Source: an uncultured Collinsella sp. (lineage in GTDB: Bacteria; Actinomycetota; Coriobacteriia; Coriobacteriales; Coriobacteriaceae). From it: a stretch of 19,247 bases of DNA. Below are positions 1 to 8,789 of this stretch, one piece after another (positions within the stretch are counted from its first letter, which is position 1; each line of letters begins with the position of its first letter). The stretch lies in the NCBI GenBank assembly GCA_900551015.1, contig URUI01000041.1, positions 1 through 19,247 of the forward strand, written 5' to 3'. Under the pieces are notes generated by a model that was not told the origin of the DNA, did not search any database, and was given only the letters and a program-made list of their open reading frames with translations. Made by a program: the position numbers and the translations under genes.

Positions 1-24
1 GCCACCGGACCCATCGAAACACAT
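1..24 (-). CDS. possible 5' end of an unidentified gene (partial)
   Basis: An ATG read on the minus strand at 24 opens a frame that runs off the window edge after eight codons (MCFDGSGG). A Shine-Dalgarno-like AAGGAA lies 8 bases upstream, and a terminator-like hairpin lies just before that, as expected for a new transcription unit. Only eight codons are visible, so no family can be assigned and the call could be wrong. Confidence 0.3.
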
Positions 25-53
25 CTCCACCGTTCCTTCAACTGGGAAAATGC

Positions 54-86
54 CGCCCCCGGACCCCGGGAGGGGCCGCGGGGGCG
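54..86 (-). terminator. possible terminator after the metallo-hydrolase gene
   Basis: A GC-rich inverted repeat has outer arms CGCCCCC/GGGGGCG (54-60 with 80-86) and an inner CCCC/GGGG stem. Read on the minus strand it is followed by GCATTTTCCC. The U-tract is short, so termination is plausible rather than certain. The rest of 1-248 holds no supportable gene. It has only small inverted repeats (ATCGG/CCGAT at 135-151, CCCCA/TGGGG at 173-196) and an 11-12 bp repeat ACTGGGGAAAAT/ACTGGGAAAAT at about 190 and 41. Confidence 0.4.
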
Positions 87-248
87 TTCGGCTAACTGCG
101 GGAATGGCCTATTTGCTCAATGTGTTCGGCTGAGATCGGAAATCAACCGATTGGACAAATTCTGACCGTTTGCCCCACAGAATCGACCCACTGGGGAAAA
201 TAACTTGACGATTGAGCGGTCTTCGTGGTTCGAAAGACGGCTTCGAGC

Positions 249-938
249 CTACATCTGCATAAACGGATTCTGCATAAGTTCGCGCGCCATCGTGGTCGAA
301 TCGCCATGGCCCGTCAAGCAAACGGTATCGGGCGGAAGCGTCTTGGCAAGTTTGGAGAGCGAGCGCATAATCGCCGCCTCGTCACCGCCGGAAAGATCGG
401 TACGACCGTGGCTGCCCGGGAAAAGCGTGTCGCCCACAAAGGCGATGTTCCCCTGCTCGGTCGCGGCGAACAGGACGATGCCGCCCGGCGTATGCCCCGG
501 CGTCTCGATCACCTGCAGGCAGACGTCGCCCACCTCGATTGTATCGCCCTCGGCAAGCAAACGCGTCGGCTCACCCGGATCGGGCGTCTCGATACCCCAC
601 ATGGCGCGCTGCTCCTCGATATTTGCGCGAGGTACCGTCACGTCCTTAGCGCACAACTCATATAGTGCGCTGTCGCCAACGACAGCTCGAACCCCGGCAA
701 CCCCGCCAACATGGTCGGCATGACCGTGCGTGCAGACTGAGCCGAGTACGCGCACCTCGGGATGCGCGGTGCGGATATGCTCCACAAGACGCTCGCCCTC
801 CCACGCCGGATCGACGATTAAGCACTCGTCATTCGAAATCACGGCGTAGCTGTTGGTCTGAATCGGGCCGTTGACGAGCGCCTCAATCGAAGCCGCGCCT
901 CGGGTTGTCAGGTCCAAAGTCATATCGTCCATGCGCAT
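249..938 (-). CDS. metallo-beta-lactamase-fold hydrolase (glyoxalase II-like)
   Basis: This is a soluble 229-residue protein with the full metal-binding set of the metallo-beta-lactamase superfamily. It has THGHADH at residues 70-76, H149 in ETPGHTPGG, D170 in FVGDTLF and H211 in LTGHGD. Size and motif spacing fit the small glyoxalase II-like group, which typically hydrolyses thioesters such as hydroxyacyl-glutathione or related acyl-thiol substrates using two zinc or iron ions. The true substrate cannot be read from the sequence, and actinobacteria lacking glutathione would need another thiol. ATG codons at 938 and 932 are both possible: AAGGAG is only 3 bases before the first and about 9 before the second, so 932 may be the real start. 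The gene lies downstream of rel, separated from it by a strong hairpin. Confidence 0.88.
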   Translation of the reverse strand: MRMDDMTLDLTTRGAASIEALVNGPIQTNSYAVISNDECLIVDPAWEGERLVEHIRTAHPEVRVLGSVCTHGHADHVGGVAGVRAVVGDSALYELCAKDVTVPRANIEEQRAMWGIETPDPGEPTRLLAEGDTIEVGDVCLQVIETPGHTPGGIVLFAATEQGNIAFVGDTLFPGSHGRTDLSGGDEAAIMRSLSKLAKTLPPDTVCLTGHGDSTTMARELMQNPFMQM

Positions 939-953
939 ACTCTCCTTCTAAAA

Positions 954-987
954 TACGTTCGAGGCACCAAACGATGCCTCGAACGTA
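954..987 (-). terminator. intrinsic terminator after rel
   Basis: A perfect 13-bp stem (954-966 pairing with 975-987, core ACGTTCGAGGCA) closes an 8-base loop. On the minus strand it is followed at once by TTTT. It lies between the rel stop codon and the ribosome binding site of the metallo-hydrolase gene. It should end or strongly reduce readthrough from recJ-rel. The U-run is short, so partial readthrough into the hydrolase gene is possible. Confidence 0.75.
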
Positions 988-1020
988 ACCAATATCTATG
1001 ATGCTGAGAGGCTCTCGCAC

Positions 1021-3381
1021 CTACACACGGCGCTTGAGCTGAGCTCCGCCTTCGCCGGGCATAAGACGGCGAGCGTCGTAAACCGAATCGACACTGCTGA
1101 TGGAAGCCAGCAGCGGATCCAGACCGCTCGCGTCCGAGATCTCGACCATGAAGCGCAGGGTTGCAATACCCTCGCGGTTGGTCGACGTGGCGGCAGAAAG
1201 GATATTACCGCCCGCATCGCCAATGGCAATGGTGACATCCTTGAGCAGGCCCATGCGGTCCAGGCACTCGACCACGATCTCGACCTGGAAGAGGGTGTCG
1301 GCAGCGCCGTCCCACTCCACATCGATCATGCGCTCGGGATGTTCCATAAGACCCTTGACGTTGGGGCAATTGGCGCGATGCACCGAAACGCCGCGGCCGC
1401 GCGTGATGAAGCCCACAATATCGTCGCCCGTCACAGGGTTGCAACAATGCGCCAGACGAACCAGCAAGCCGCTGTTACTCTCGCCCTTGACGATAATGCC
1501 GTTGCTGGCGCTCTTGCCGCGCTTTTGCGGCTTGCGGTTGGAGCCGCGGGCAGGCTGCTTAACAACTTCGGCGATTGCCTCGGCCTTGGTGAGCTGTTCC
1601 TCGGGTTTGGGGTCCAAGATTTGCTCGACCTTATTGCCCACGGCACGTGGGGCGACTTTACCCGCACCAACGGCGGCAAACAGGTCCTCGAGCTGCTTGT
1701 AGTTAAACTGCTCCGCCACGGTGTTGAGCGCACGCGTGGACCGCGGCGTAGAGATGCCGTACCCGCGCTTGCGCAGGTCCTTGGCCAGTATATCGCGGCC
1801 GGCAGCAGCGTCATCGTCTTTGGTCGCGGCGGCGAAGTAACGGCGGATCTTTGACTTGGCCGAAGGTGTCTTAACGATCTTGAGCCAATCACGCGACGGC
1901 TTAGAGCTCTTGTTGGTCAGGATCTCGACACGGTCACCCGTCTTGATCTCGTGCGTAAGCGGCGCCACCGCACCGTTGATCTTGGCGCCGACGCAGTGGT
2001 TGCCGACCTCGGTATGAACGGCGTAGGCAAAGTCGAGCGGTGTAGAGCCGGCACGAAGCGCCATGACCTCGCCCTTGGGCGTAAAGACAAAAATCTCCTG
2101 GTCAAACAAGTCGACCTTCAGCGAGTGCAGGTATTCCTTGGCATCGGTGATCTCGTCAGACGCCGCCCAGTCGAGTGAGTGCTTGAGCCAGTTAATCTGA
2201 TCATCCAGACGCTGGGCATCATTGGTCTTTGAGGCAGACGATCCGCCCGACTTCTTATAGAGCCAGTGGGCGGCAATGCCGTACTCGGCCTGCTCATGCA
2301 TCTCGTAGGTTCGAATCTGAATCTCGAGCGGACGAGCCGTGGGTCCGATAACCGTCGTGTGAAGCGATTGGTAGTTATTGACCTTGGGCATGGCGATATA
2401 GTCTTTAAAGCGACCGGGCATGGGGTGCCACAGCGTATGCACCGCACCGAGCGTGGAATAGCAATCGCGCACCGAATGGGTGATGACGCGCAGCGCCACC
2501 AAGTCATAAATCTCGGAGAATTCCTTGCCCTTGCGCTTCATCTTTTGGTAGATGGACCAATAGTGCTTGGAGCGACCGTTGATCTGGAAGCCCTCCAGGC
2601 CAATGCGGTTGAGCTCATCGGTGAGCGTCTTGATAGTCTCGGCCAGATAGCGCTCGCGAACCTCACGCGACTCTGCCACCATGCGCGCGATGCGCTGGTA
2701 GGCGTCGGGCTCCAAATAGAAGAAGGACAGATCCTCGAGCTCCCACTTAATAGAGCTCATGCCCAGGCGGTCGGCCAGGGGCGCGTACACGTCCATAGTC
2801 TCGCGTGCCTTAAACAGGCGACGGTCCTCGCGCAGGGCGGCGAGCGTGCGCATATTATGCAGGCGGTCGGCGAGTTTGACGATGATGACGCGAATGTCCT
2901 TGGACATGGCAAGGAACATCTTGCGCAGCGTGAGGGCCTGCTTCTCGTCCATGCTGTCGACTTCGATATTGGTGAGCTTGGTCACGCCGTCTACGAGCTC
3001 TGCCACGGTTTCACCAAACAGGCCGGAAACGTCGGCAAGCGAGGTTTCGGTGTCCTCGACGGTATCGTGCAGCAACGCGGCGCACACCACATCGCAGTCC
3101 ATCTTGAGATCAGCCAGAATGATGGCCACCTCGACGGGATGGTTGATGTACATCTCACCCGAGCGGCGCTTTTGGTTGCAATGCTTCTCGGCGGCAAAGC
3201 AGTAGGCCTGCTCCACCATGGAGAAGTCATCCTCATTCATATATTTGAGGCACAGACGCTCCAGCTTGTCGTAACTGTCCGCCATAATCTCGGGCGGCAG
3301 CTCATCGGCATGCTTATAGTGCTCCATCTCCGAAAACGGCTGGAGAGTGGAATCATGGGCGGTACGGGCTGCGGCATCCAT
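1021..3381 (-). CDS. rel: bifunctional (p)ppGpp synthetase/hydrolase, Rel/SpoT family
   Basis: The 786-residue cytosolic enzyme makes and degrades the stringent-response alarmone (p)ppGpp. The N-terminal HD hydrolase domain is intact (HDTVED at residues 105-110, then KLADRLHNMRTL near 169-180). The synthetase domain follows, with GRFKDYIAMPK near 323-333, EIQIRT at 353-358 and AEYGIAAHW near 365-373. The RFKD form of the G-loop is the one found in bifunctional Rel rather than in RelA-only synthetases. Next come a TGS domain (about 428-490), a region with the conserved Cys pair CC at 646-647, and a C-terminal ACT domain (about 697-770). Length is slightly above the usual range because of about 35 extra N-terminal residues. 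The ATG at 3381 has AAGGGGA upstream. The gene starts 15 bases after the recJ stop and is surely cotranscribed with it. Confidence 0.96.
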   Translation of the reverse strand: MDAAARTAHDSTLQPFSEMEHYKHADELPPEIMADSYDKLERLCLKYMNEDDFSMVEQAYCFAAEKHCNQKRRSGEMYINHPVEVAIILADLKMDCDVVCAALLHDTVEDTETSLADVSGLFGETVAELVDGVTKLTNIEVDSMDEKQALTLRKMFLAMSKDIRVIIVKLADRLHNMRTLAALREDRRLFKARETMDVYAPLADRLGMSSIKWELEDLSFFYLEPDAYQRIARMVAESREVRERYLAETIKTLTDELNRIGLEGFQINGRSKHYWSIYQKMKRKGKEFSEIYDLVALRVITHSVRDCYSTLGAVHTLWHPMPGRFKDYIAMPKVNNYQSLHTTVIGPTARPLEIQIRTYEMHEQAEYGIAAHWLYKKSGGSSASKTNDAQRLDDQINWLKHSLDWAASDEITDAKEYLHSLKVDLFDQEIFVFTPKGEVMALRAGSTPLDFAYAVHTEVGNHCVGAKINGAVAPLTHEIKTGDRVEILTNKSSKPSRDWLKIVKTPSAKSKIRRYFAAATKDDDAAAGRDILAKDLRKRGYGISTPRSTRALNTVAEQFNYKQLEDLFAAVGAGKVAPRAVGNKVEQILDPKPEEQLTKAEAIAEVVKQPARGSNRKPQKRGKSASNGIIVKGESNSGLLVRLAHCCNPVTGDDIVGFITRGRGVSVHRANCPNVKGLMEHPERMIDVEWDGAADTLFQVEIVVECLDRMGLLKDVTIAIGDAGGNILSAATSTNREGIATLRFMVEISDASGLDPLLASISSVDSVYDARRLMPGEGGAQLKRRV

Positions 3382-3396
3382 CGAGGTCCCCTTCCC

Positions 3397-6300
3397 CTAG
3401 GCCCGCGGTACGATCGGGCGGTTAACTTTGGCTAGCATATCAGAAGCACACGAATCGAGCGCCCAGCTCCGGAAAGCCGAGAACTCCATGCGCGAGCGCA
3501 ATCCCTCCAAATAGCGGATTGACCTGCTCAATTGCACGCGGCCGGGGTTTTCTGCCATTGAGATGCGGCGTGTATCGTCAAACCCCGAAACGCGACAGAA
3601 ACCGAGCTCTTCGAAGATTCCCAGACCGCTTGCCACCGAGCGCTCATCGACCGGCGTGCGCGCGTCGATTGCAAGGCACATCTGCGCAATGTCGATATCG
3701 CTTGCGCAGAATGAATCGTCCCCCGTCTTGCCACGGTTGGAGCGCCACATGGTCTGCAGCGCTCGATAGAGCGTGACAAGCTCATCACGCTCGGGCGCGT
3801 AACAATCGAGCAGGCGCTCATTAATACGAGCGTCACGCGACGAATAGAGCAGGTGAATCACAGCGGGCTGTCCATCGCGGCCGGCACGGCCACTCATCTG
3901 GTTAAACTCAATCGCGCCAAACGGCATGTGGTAGAGCACGACATGACGGATATCGGGCAAGTTGACGCCCTCACCGAAAGCCGAAGTTGAAACGATGCAG
4001 CTGAGACTTCCGTCTCTAAAGGCTTCCTCGACACGGCGGCGATCGGAGCGCGCAAGCCCGGCGTTATAGAACGCGATATGGGTCGCACAGTCGGGCACGC
4101 GTTTGCGCAACGTCTTGGCAAGTGCCACGGACTGGTCGCGCGAGTTCACGTAGATAACGGTCTTCTCCCCCGTCGCCACGATCGACACCAGGCGATTTTC
4201 GCGGCTCGCAAGGTCACGGTCGTCCTCGAGTTGCAGGTTCTCGCGAACGGTCTCGTCGACCACCGTCCTGGTAATCGGCAATACACGAGCAAGCTCCGCC
4301 ACGACCGGGGCCGTCGCGGTAGCCGTTGCCGCCATGACAACGGGGTCGCCCAGGGCTTTGAGAATATCGGGCATGTCGAGGTATGCGCTCCGGTCGCCGC
4401 CTTTGGCAAGACCGGCATGGTGCGCCTCATCGATAACGACAAAGCCAATACGTCCAGAACGTGCAAAGCGATCGCGATGGATAGACAGGAACTCCGGCGT
4501 CGTGAGCACGATGCCGGTGCGGCCCGAAGCCAAGCCGGCAAACACGTCATCGCGCGCTGCTTCCACGGTCTCGCCGGTCAATACGCCCACGCCAATGCCG
4601 AGCGCGGCCATCGTCGAGGAAAGGTGATAGGCCTGGTCGGCAACGAGTGCGCGCAGCGGATAGACAAAAATGCTCGCGCGCCCGCGAAGAACCGCCTCGC
4701 GTGCGGCATGTACATGGAAAATCAGAGACTTGCCGCGACCCGTTCCCATAACGGCCAAGACGCTGCGGTGGTCGGCCAGGGCGTCGAGTGCCTCGACCTG
4801 CGCGCGATGTGGCTGGTTCGAGCCGATAAAGCTATGGATAAGCGAGCGCGTCAGCTCGGTATAGGAAAGCTGGGCGAGCGTCTCGCGCTTACGCGACTCC
4901 AGGCGCAGGCCGGAATCCGCCGGCTGCACGCCGCGGCGAAGCTCACATGTCGGATCGTCGATACTGGGCGCCGTGGTATCACGCACCAAGACATCTTTAA
5001 TCATGAGCTTGGGCTTCACACGTCCCTGCCAATGCTCGGCCACGGCCTCGAACACCAAGTCGACGGCACTGTCGCAATTGATGAGCCTATCGATCTGCGG
5101 CACGCGGAACATGATGGCCGGCACACTCGCAGCGCCATCGGTCGCCACAAAGCGCATGTGCTCGCCGGTTTTGCCCACCACGGCGCGATCGCACATCGTC
5201 ACGCCCTCGGCGGCCAGAAGCGGCACCTTATTGCCCTGGCCAAACGGCTCAAGACGAGAAATCTGCTCGATAGTCTCGATATTTAGCTCGGAGAGGTCAA
5301 CGGTGGCGGCAACCTCGTCAGTGTCCTCAAAGTCATCGGCGGGAAGCTCCGATAGCACGGCCGAAAGGCGACGGCGGAACTCATCGAGCTTGGATGTCTC
5401 GATGGTCACACCTACCGCACCGGCATGCCCGCCGCGACGAATCAACAGGTCGGAGCAACGCTCGACGGCATCGAACAAGTTGACTTTGCCCACCGAGCGG
5501 CCCGATCCGCGTGCAACGCCGTCCTCGATCGAGAAGAGCAGCGCCGGCACGTGGTAGCGATTGGTCAGGCGGCTCGCCACGATGCCCTTGACGCCCTCGT
5601 GCCAGCCCTCGCCGCCCACGACGATTGCGCGCCCGCCGTCATAAGTCTCCTCGACCTTCGCCATGGCATCGCGCGTAAGCTCGGCCTCGATCTCGCGGCG
5701 TTGGCGATTGATTTCCTCGAGCTCGGCTGCCAGTGCACTTGCTTCAATAGGATCACGGGCAAGCAGCAGGTCAAGCGCCAGCTTGGGATCAGCCATGCGG
5801 CCGGCAGCGTTCAGACGAGGGATGAGTGAAAACGACAGGCCGTCGGCCGTAATGGTAGAAAGGTCGGCCTTGGCAAGTGCGGCAAGCGCGATATAGCCGG
5901 GACGGGCCGTCACGCGCATCTGCTGGATGCCCTCGGCGACCAGTGCGCGATTCTCGGGCGTGAGCGGCATCATGTCGGACACGGTGCCCAGCGCCGCGAC
6001 CTCTATCAGCGAACGCCAATACGACGGCTTGCCCAAACGCTCTCCCAGAACCTGCACCAGCTTAAGCGCCACGCCGGCACCGGCAAGCTCGCGCGAGGGA
6101 CCCTCGTCCTCGAGCTTGGGGTCGGTCAGGGGCACGCCCTGCGGCACCTGGTCGGACGGCTCGTGATGGTCCGTGACCACCAAATCGATCCCCAGGCTCT
6201 CCAGATAGGAGACCTCTTCCTTGGCAGCAATACCGTTATCGACGGTCACAATCAGGTTGGGTTGGGCGAGCTCGTTGACGCGGTCGAGCGCCGCACGCGA

Positions 6301-6684
6301 CAGGCCGTAGCCCTCGTCAAAGCGATGCGGGATAAACGGCGTGACGTTGGCGCCAAACGAACGTAGCGCCTCGGTCAACAGACAAGTCGACGTAATGCCG
6401 TCGACGTCAAAATCGCCAAAGACGGCGATGCGCTCGTGGCTGCGAATAGCACGCTCAACGCGGTCGGCGACGACCGCCATGCCCGGAATAACGAGCGGGT
6501 CCGCCCAGTCGCGATCGAGCGAAGGCGTCAAAAACAGCTGGCCTTCTTCGATGGATGTAATGCCGTGCGCAACCATAATGCGCGCCACCAACCCGGGTAT
6601 GCCCAGGCCAGCCGAAAGTTCCTTTTCGAGCTCGGGGTTTTGCCGAGCGACCGCCCAGCGATGCGTCGTCTTAAGCGATGACAT
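3397..6684 (-). CDS. recJ: RecJ single-strand exonuclease fused to a RecQ-like helicase
   Basis: One uninterrupted frame of 1095 residues joins two repair enzymes. The N-terminal part is RecJ, a 5'-3' single-strand DNA exonuclease of the DHH family. It has DFDVDG at residues 91-96, VTDHHEP (DHH 172-174), RLNAAGRMAD near 290-299, and the DHHA1 motif RRGGHAGAVG near 416-425, then an OB-like region to about 565. From about 605 follows a superfamily 2 helicase most like RecQ. It has Walker A GTGRGKS (647-653), PLRALVADQ, DEAH (752-755), TATATA (motif III), AFGEGVNLPD and QMSGRAGRDG (929-938). The zinc-binding and HRDC domains of classical RecQ are not evident; the last 120 residues look winged-helix-like at best. 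RecJ alone is usually 560-790 residues. I chose the ATG at 6684, which gives the usual RecJ N-terminus and has GGGGGTG upstream. A GTG at 6729 is in frame but lacks a good ribosome site. Confidence 0.93.
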   Translation of the reverse strand: MSSLKTTHRWAVARQNPELEKELSAGLGIPGLVARIMVAHGITSIEEGQLFLTPSLDRDWADPLVIPGMAVVADRVERAIRSHERIAVFGDFDVDGITSTCLLTEALRSFGANVTPFIPHRFDEGYGLSRAALDRVNELAQPNLIVTVDNGIAAKEEVSYLESLGIDLVVTDHHEPSDQVPQGVPLTDPKLEDEGPSRELAGAGVALKLVQVLGERLGKPSYWRSLIEVAALGTVSDMMPLTPENRALVAEGIQQMRVTARPGYIALAALAKADLSTITADGLSFSLIPRLNAAGRMADPKLALDLLLARDPIEASALAAELEEINRQRREIEAELTRDAMAKVEETYDGGRAIVVGGEGWHEGVKGIVASRLTNRYHVPALLFSIEDGVARGSGRSVGKVNLFDAVERCSDLLIRRGGHAGAVGVTIETSKLDEFRRRLSAVLSELPADDFEDTDEVAATVDLSELNIETIEQISRLEPFGQGNKVPLLAAEGVTMCDRAVVGKTGEHMRFVATDGAASVPAIMFRVPQIDRLINCDSAVDLVFEAVAEHWQGRVKPKLMIKDVLVRDTTAPSIDDPTCELRRGVQPADSGLRLESRKRETLAQLSYTELTRSLIHSFIGSNQPHRAQVEALDALADHRSVLAVMGTGRGKSLIFHVHAAREAVLRGRASIFVYPLRALVADQAYHLSSTMAALGIGVGVLTGETVEAARDDVFAGLASGRTGIVLTTPEFLSIHRDRFARSGRIGFVVIDEAHHAGLAKGGDRSAYLDMPDILKALGDPVVMAATATATAPVVAELARVLPITRTVVDETVRENLQLEDDRDLASRENRLVSIVATGEKTVIYVNSRDQSVALAKTLRKRVPDCATHIAFYNAGLARSDRRRVEEAFRDGSLSCIVSTSAFGEGVNLPDIRHVVLYHMPFGAIEFNQMSGRAGRDGQPAVIHLLYSSRDARINERLLDCYAPERDELVTLYRALQTMWRSNRGKTGDDSFCASDIDIAQMCLAIDARTPVDERSVASGLGIFEELGFCRVSGFDDTRRISMAENPGRVQLSRSIRYLEGLRSRMEFSAFRSWALDSCASDMLAKVNRPIVPRA

Positions 6685-6792
6685 AGGCGCCCACCCCCGA
6701 TAGGGGCAGGTCGCCGCGATACCTCTCACGGTTCATAGCGATGAGTCCTCTGTGTATGCCCGCTTCGGCAGGCAGATCTGTTGAACGGATTT

Positions 6793-6798
6793 ATTATA
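6793..6798 (-). promoter_or_regulatory. -10 element of the recJ-rel promoter
   Basis: The minus strand reads a perfect TATAAT here. No good -35 hexamer is present at 17 bases; the nearest is TTGTGC (6814-6819) at a 15-base spacing. Transcription would start near 6786, giving a leader of about 100 bases before the recJ ATG. The leader contains a 7-bp hairpin with a CGAA loop (6757-6774) and a 21-codon reading frame starting at 6736. Confidence 0.5.
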
Positions 6799-6862
6799 CC
6801 GTGCGGCACGGACGCACAACGTCCAGCACGCCGCGGTTTCGATAAACGAGGGCGGTAATACC

Positions 6863-6877
6863 CTCGAAATATTCGAG
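6863..6877. promoter_or_regulatory. 15-bp palindrome in the recJ/symporter divergent region
   Basis: CTCGAA-ATA-TTCGAG is a perfect inverted repeat with a 3-base centre, about 85 bases upstream of the symporter start. It is a reasonable size for a dimeric repressor site, but no cognate regulator gene is adjacent. The same region also carries the 10-bp direct repeat CACGGACGCA at 6807-6816 and 6889-6898. A regulatory role is a guess. Confidence 0.25.
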
Positions 6878-6959
6878 CGTTTCTGACGCACGGACGCATG
6901 CGAGCGTCTAGCATATCCATTCAAAACGGATTCACGAGCAAAGGGAGTCGCAAGCGCAT

Positions 6960-7958
6960 ATGAAGCAATGGGTTGGACTGGGAAAGTTCCTCGCAGGGCA
7001 TATGCAGATCATCGTTCCGATTTGCGTGGCGCTCGGCGTGCTCTTTCCCCAGCAGATCGGCGTGCTCAAGCCCATTGTTCCCGCCCTCTTCGCCTTTATG
7101 ACGTTCCAAGGCGCGCTCAGTAACACCTTCCACCAGGTCGCTGAGGTGTTCCGCCGTCCCCTGCACCTGATTTTGGCGCTGCTCGTCTCGGCGGTGCTCA
7201 TTCCCATAGCAGCCTATGCCATAGGGTCACTCTTCTTTGGCTCCAACCCCAACCTTGTCTGCGGCATCGTGCTCGAGTACAGCGTACCCGTGGCAGTCAC
7301 CGCCTTTATGTGGATTAGTATGTTCGGCGGCAACGGCCCGCTCGCGCTCACCATCATCCTGACGTCCTCGGTTATCTCGCCTGTGACGATTCCGCTCACG
7401 CTGAAGCTCTTGCTGGGTGCCACCGTCTCGATCGATGTGCCGAGCATGATGCAGGACATGGCCTTTATGATCGCCATCCCCGCCGTGCTCGGCATCGTGA
7501 TCAACGAGCTCACGCGCGGATGGGGACACGAGAAACTCTCCCCCGCGCTTTCGCCCGCCTGCAAGTTCATGATGATGGGTGTCATCGCCTCCAACTCCAC
7601 CGCCATGAGCGAGTACGTGCTACACATGAATGCGGTGCGCCTGGAAGTCGCCCTCTTTATTTTGACCTTCGCCATCAGCGGCTTTGTCGTCGGCATTCTG
7701 GTCGCCCGCGCGTTGCACCTGCCGTATAGCGAGACGACCACCATGTGCTTTACCTGCGGCATGCGCAATATCTCTTCGGGCGCCGTCATCGCCACGCAGT
7801 ATTTTCCCGGCGAGGTCGTGTTTCCCGTCATGTGCGGAACGCTGTTTCAGCAGGTGCTCGCCTCGGTTATCGGACATCTCTTTGAGCGACTGACCGGCGA
7901 GGAGCGCGCCAAACAGCGCAAGCGGGTCAAGGCCGGGCGCGACGCGATGGCACGCTAG
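6960..7958 (+). CDS. bile acid:sodium symporter (BASS/SBF) family transporter
   Basis: The 332-residue protein is an integral membrane protein with about nine or ten hydrophobic segments over residues 10-315 and a basic C-terminal tail. The pattern fits the SBF/BASS family: an early segment (VPALFAFMTFQGALS), an EYSVPVAVTAFMW segment, and the late TCGMRNISSGAVIATQYFP stretch at the place of the family's conserved G-x-x-N region. Members carry organic anions such as bile acids, pantothenate or keto acids with sodium; the name does not prove bile-acid transport. The ATG at 6960 has AAGGGAG upstream at a rather long spacing of about 12 bases. It is a single gene, divergent from recJ and convergent with the DUF4931 gene (30-base gap). 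The gut setting makes bile acid a candidate substrate, but the sequence does not decide this. Confidence 0.8.
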   Translation: MKQWVGLGKFLAGHMQIIVPICVALGVLFPQQIGVLKPIVPALFAFMTFQGALSNTFHQVAEVFRRPLHLILALLVSAVLIPIAAYAIGSLFFGSNPNLVCGIVLEYSVPVAVTAFMWISMFGGNGPLALTIILTSSVISPVTIPLTLKLLLGATVSIDVPSMMQDMAFMIAIPAVLGIVINELTRGWGHEKLSPALSPACKFMMMGVIASNSTAMSEYVLHMNAVRLEVALFILTFAISGFVVGILVARALHLPYSETTTMCFTCGMRNISSGAVIATQYFPGEVVFPVMCGTLFQQVLASVIGHLFERLTGEERAKQRKRVKAGRDAMAR

Positions 7959-7988
7959 GCAGCACACTTTTCGCAGGCGCTCGCCTTG

Positions 7989-8786
7989 CTATACGAGCGT
8001 TTCCAGATGCGCGCGTAGGCGCTCAGCATCGATATAGAGCGTGGTCTCGGCATTAACCTGGGCCAGACGATAGCCCACGAAGTAGGGCGATACCACCCAA
8101 CGTGGCAACGCCTTGGCAATGGTCCGGCCGTCCATGTGGTAGAAGAACAAGTTGTACGACTCCGCGCGACCGCCGTGGTGTTCGTGCAGGATATAGCGCA
8201 GGGCCACCTGAATCGCATCGGCAAACAGGTCCGCTTCGGCTTGGTCGCGGGCGTCGTCGCTGGCGGCGATTCCCTGTGGAGCCGAGACGTTGACCTCAAA
8301 GAATCCCATGATCGGCTCGGTTGAGATGTTGACCGAGATTCTCCCCTGCCGCCAGACATTGATGCCTTCGAAATTGGCGGAAGTCAGCGAAGCATAGCCG
8401 TCTTCCTGCTCAAAACCCACAATCTGCATGTGAGGATGGACGAGGCTGCCGCCCGAAAGCGGGCCTTTGTTCTTGTACATGAGCACGCTGAGGTACTGTT
8501 GGGAATCGATCATCTGCTGCCAACAGCCCAGGGCAAACCGCATCACATGATGCAGCTCATCCGGTTCATAGGTCGCCAGGTCGGCGTCGTGATTGGCCGA
8601 CTCGATCAATACGGTCTGACGGGTGGCCCGCAAGGTCTTGAACTTATTCTCGAGCCAGATGCAGTCACCATCGCGCTCGATGATGTTGGCGAGCCCCTCC
8701 GTGTCGCAAAAGGGGCACGCGGTGCCAGGGCGACGATTATCGTCGGGCTTACCGTTCGCCTGCTGAACGTCAAATACCAGCGCCAC
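7989..8786 (-). CDS. DUF4931 protein, GalT/HIT-superfamily nucleotidyltransferase-like
   Basis: The 265-residue soluble protein resembles galactose-1-phosphate uridylyltransferase. It has an N-terminal CPFC zinc-type pair (Cys24, Cys27), a central QTVLIESANHD stretch, and SGGSLVHPHMQI with the HPH-x-Q active-site signature (His117, His119, Gln121). In GalT the second histidine of this motif carries the nucleotidyl group, so a nucleotide transferase or phosphorylase activity is likely. It is shorter than typical GalT (about 350), and the substrate is unknown. The start is GTG at 8786, supported by GGAGG inside the end of cutC. Only 3 bases separate it from the cutC stop, so the two are translationally coupled. 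Confidence 0.75.
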   Translation of the reverse strand: MALVFDVQQANGKPDDNRRPGTACPFCDTEGLANIIERDGDCIWLENKFKTLRATRQTVLIESANHDADLATYEPDELHHVMRFALGCWQQMIDSQQYLSVLMYKNKGPLSGGSLVHPHMQIVGFEQEDGYASLTSANFEGINVWRQGRISVNISTEPIMGFFEVNVSAPQGIAASDDARDQAEADLFADAIQVALRYILHEHHGGRAESYNLFFYHMDGRTIAKALPRWVVSPYFVGYRLAQVNAETTLYIDAERLRAHLETLV

Positions 8787-8789
8787 GGG

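Noticed and set aside
109..321. 70-codon minus-strand frame downstream of and overlapping the metallo-hydrolase
   Set aside because: It overlaps the end of a well-supported gene in another frame, has no ribosome site and resembles nothing known.
6757..6774. Possible terminator hairpin with a TTCG loop in the recJ leader
   Set aside because: No U-run follows on either strand and it lies downstream of the recJ -10, so it is better seen as a leader hairpin.
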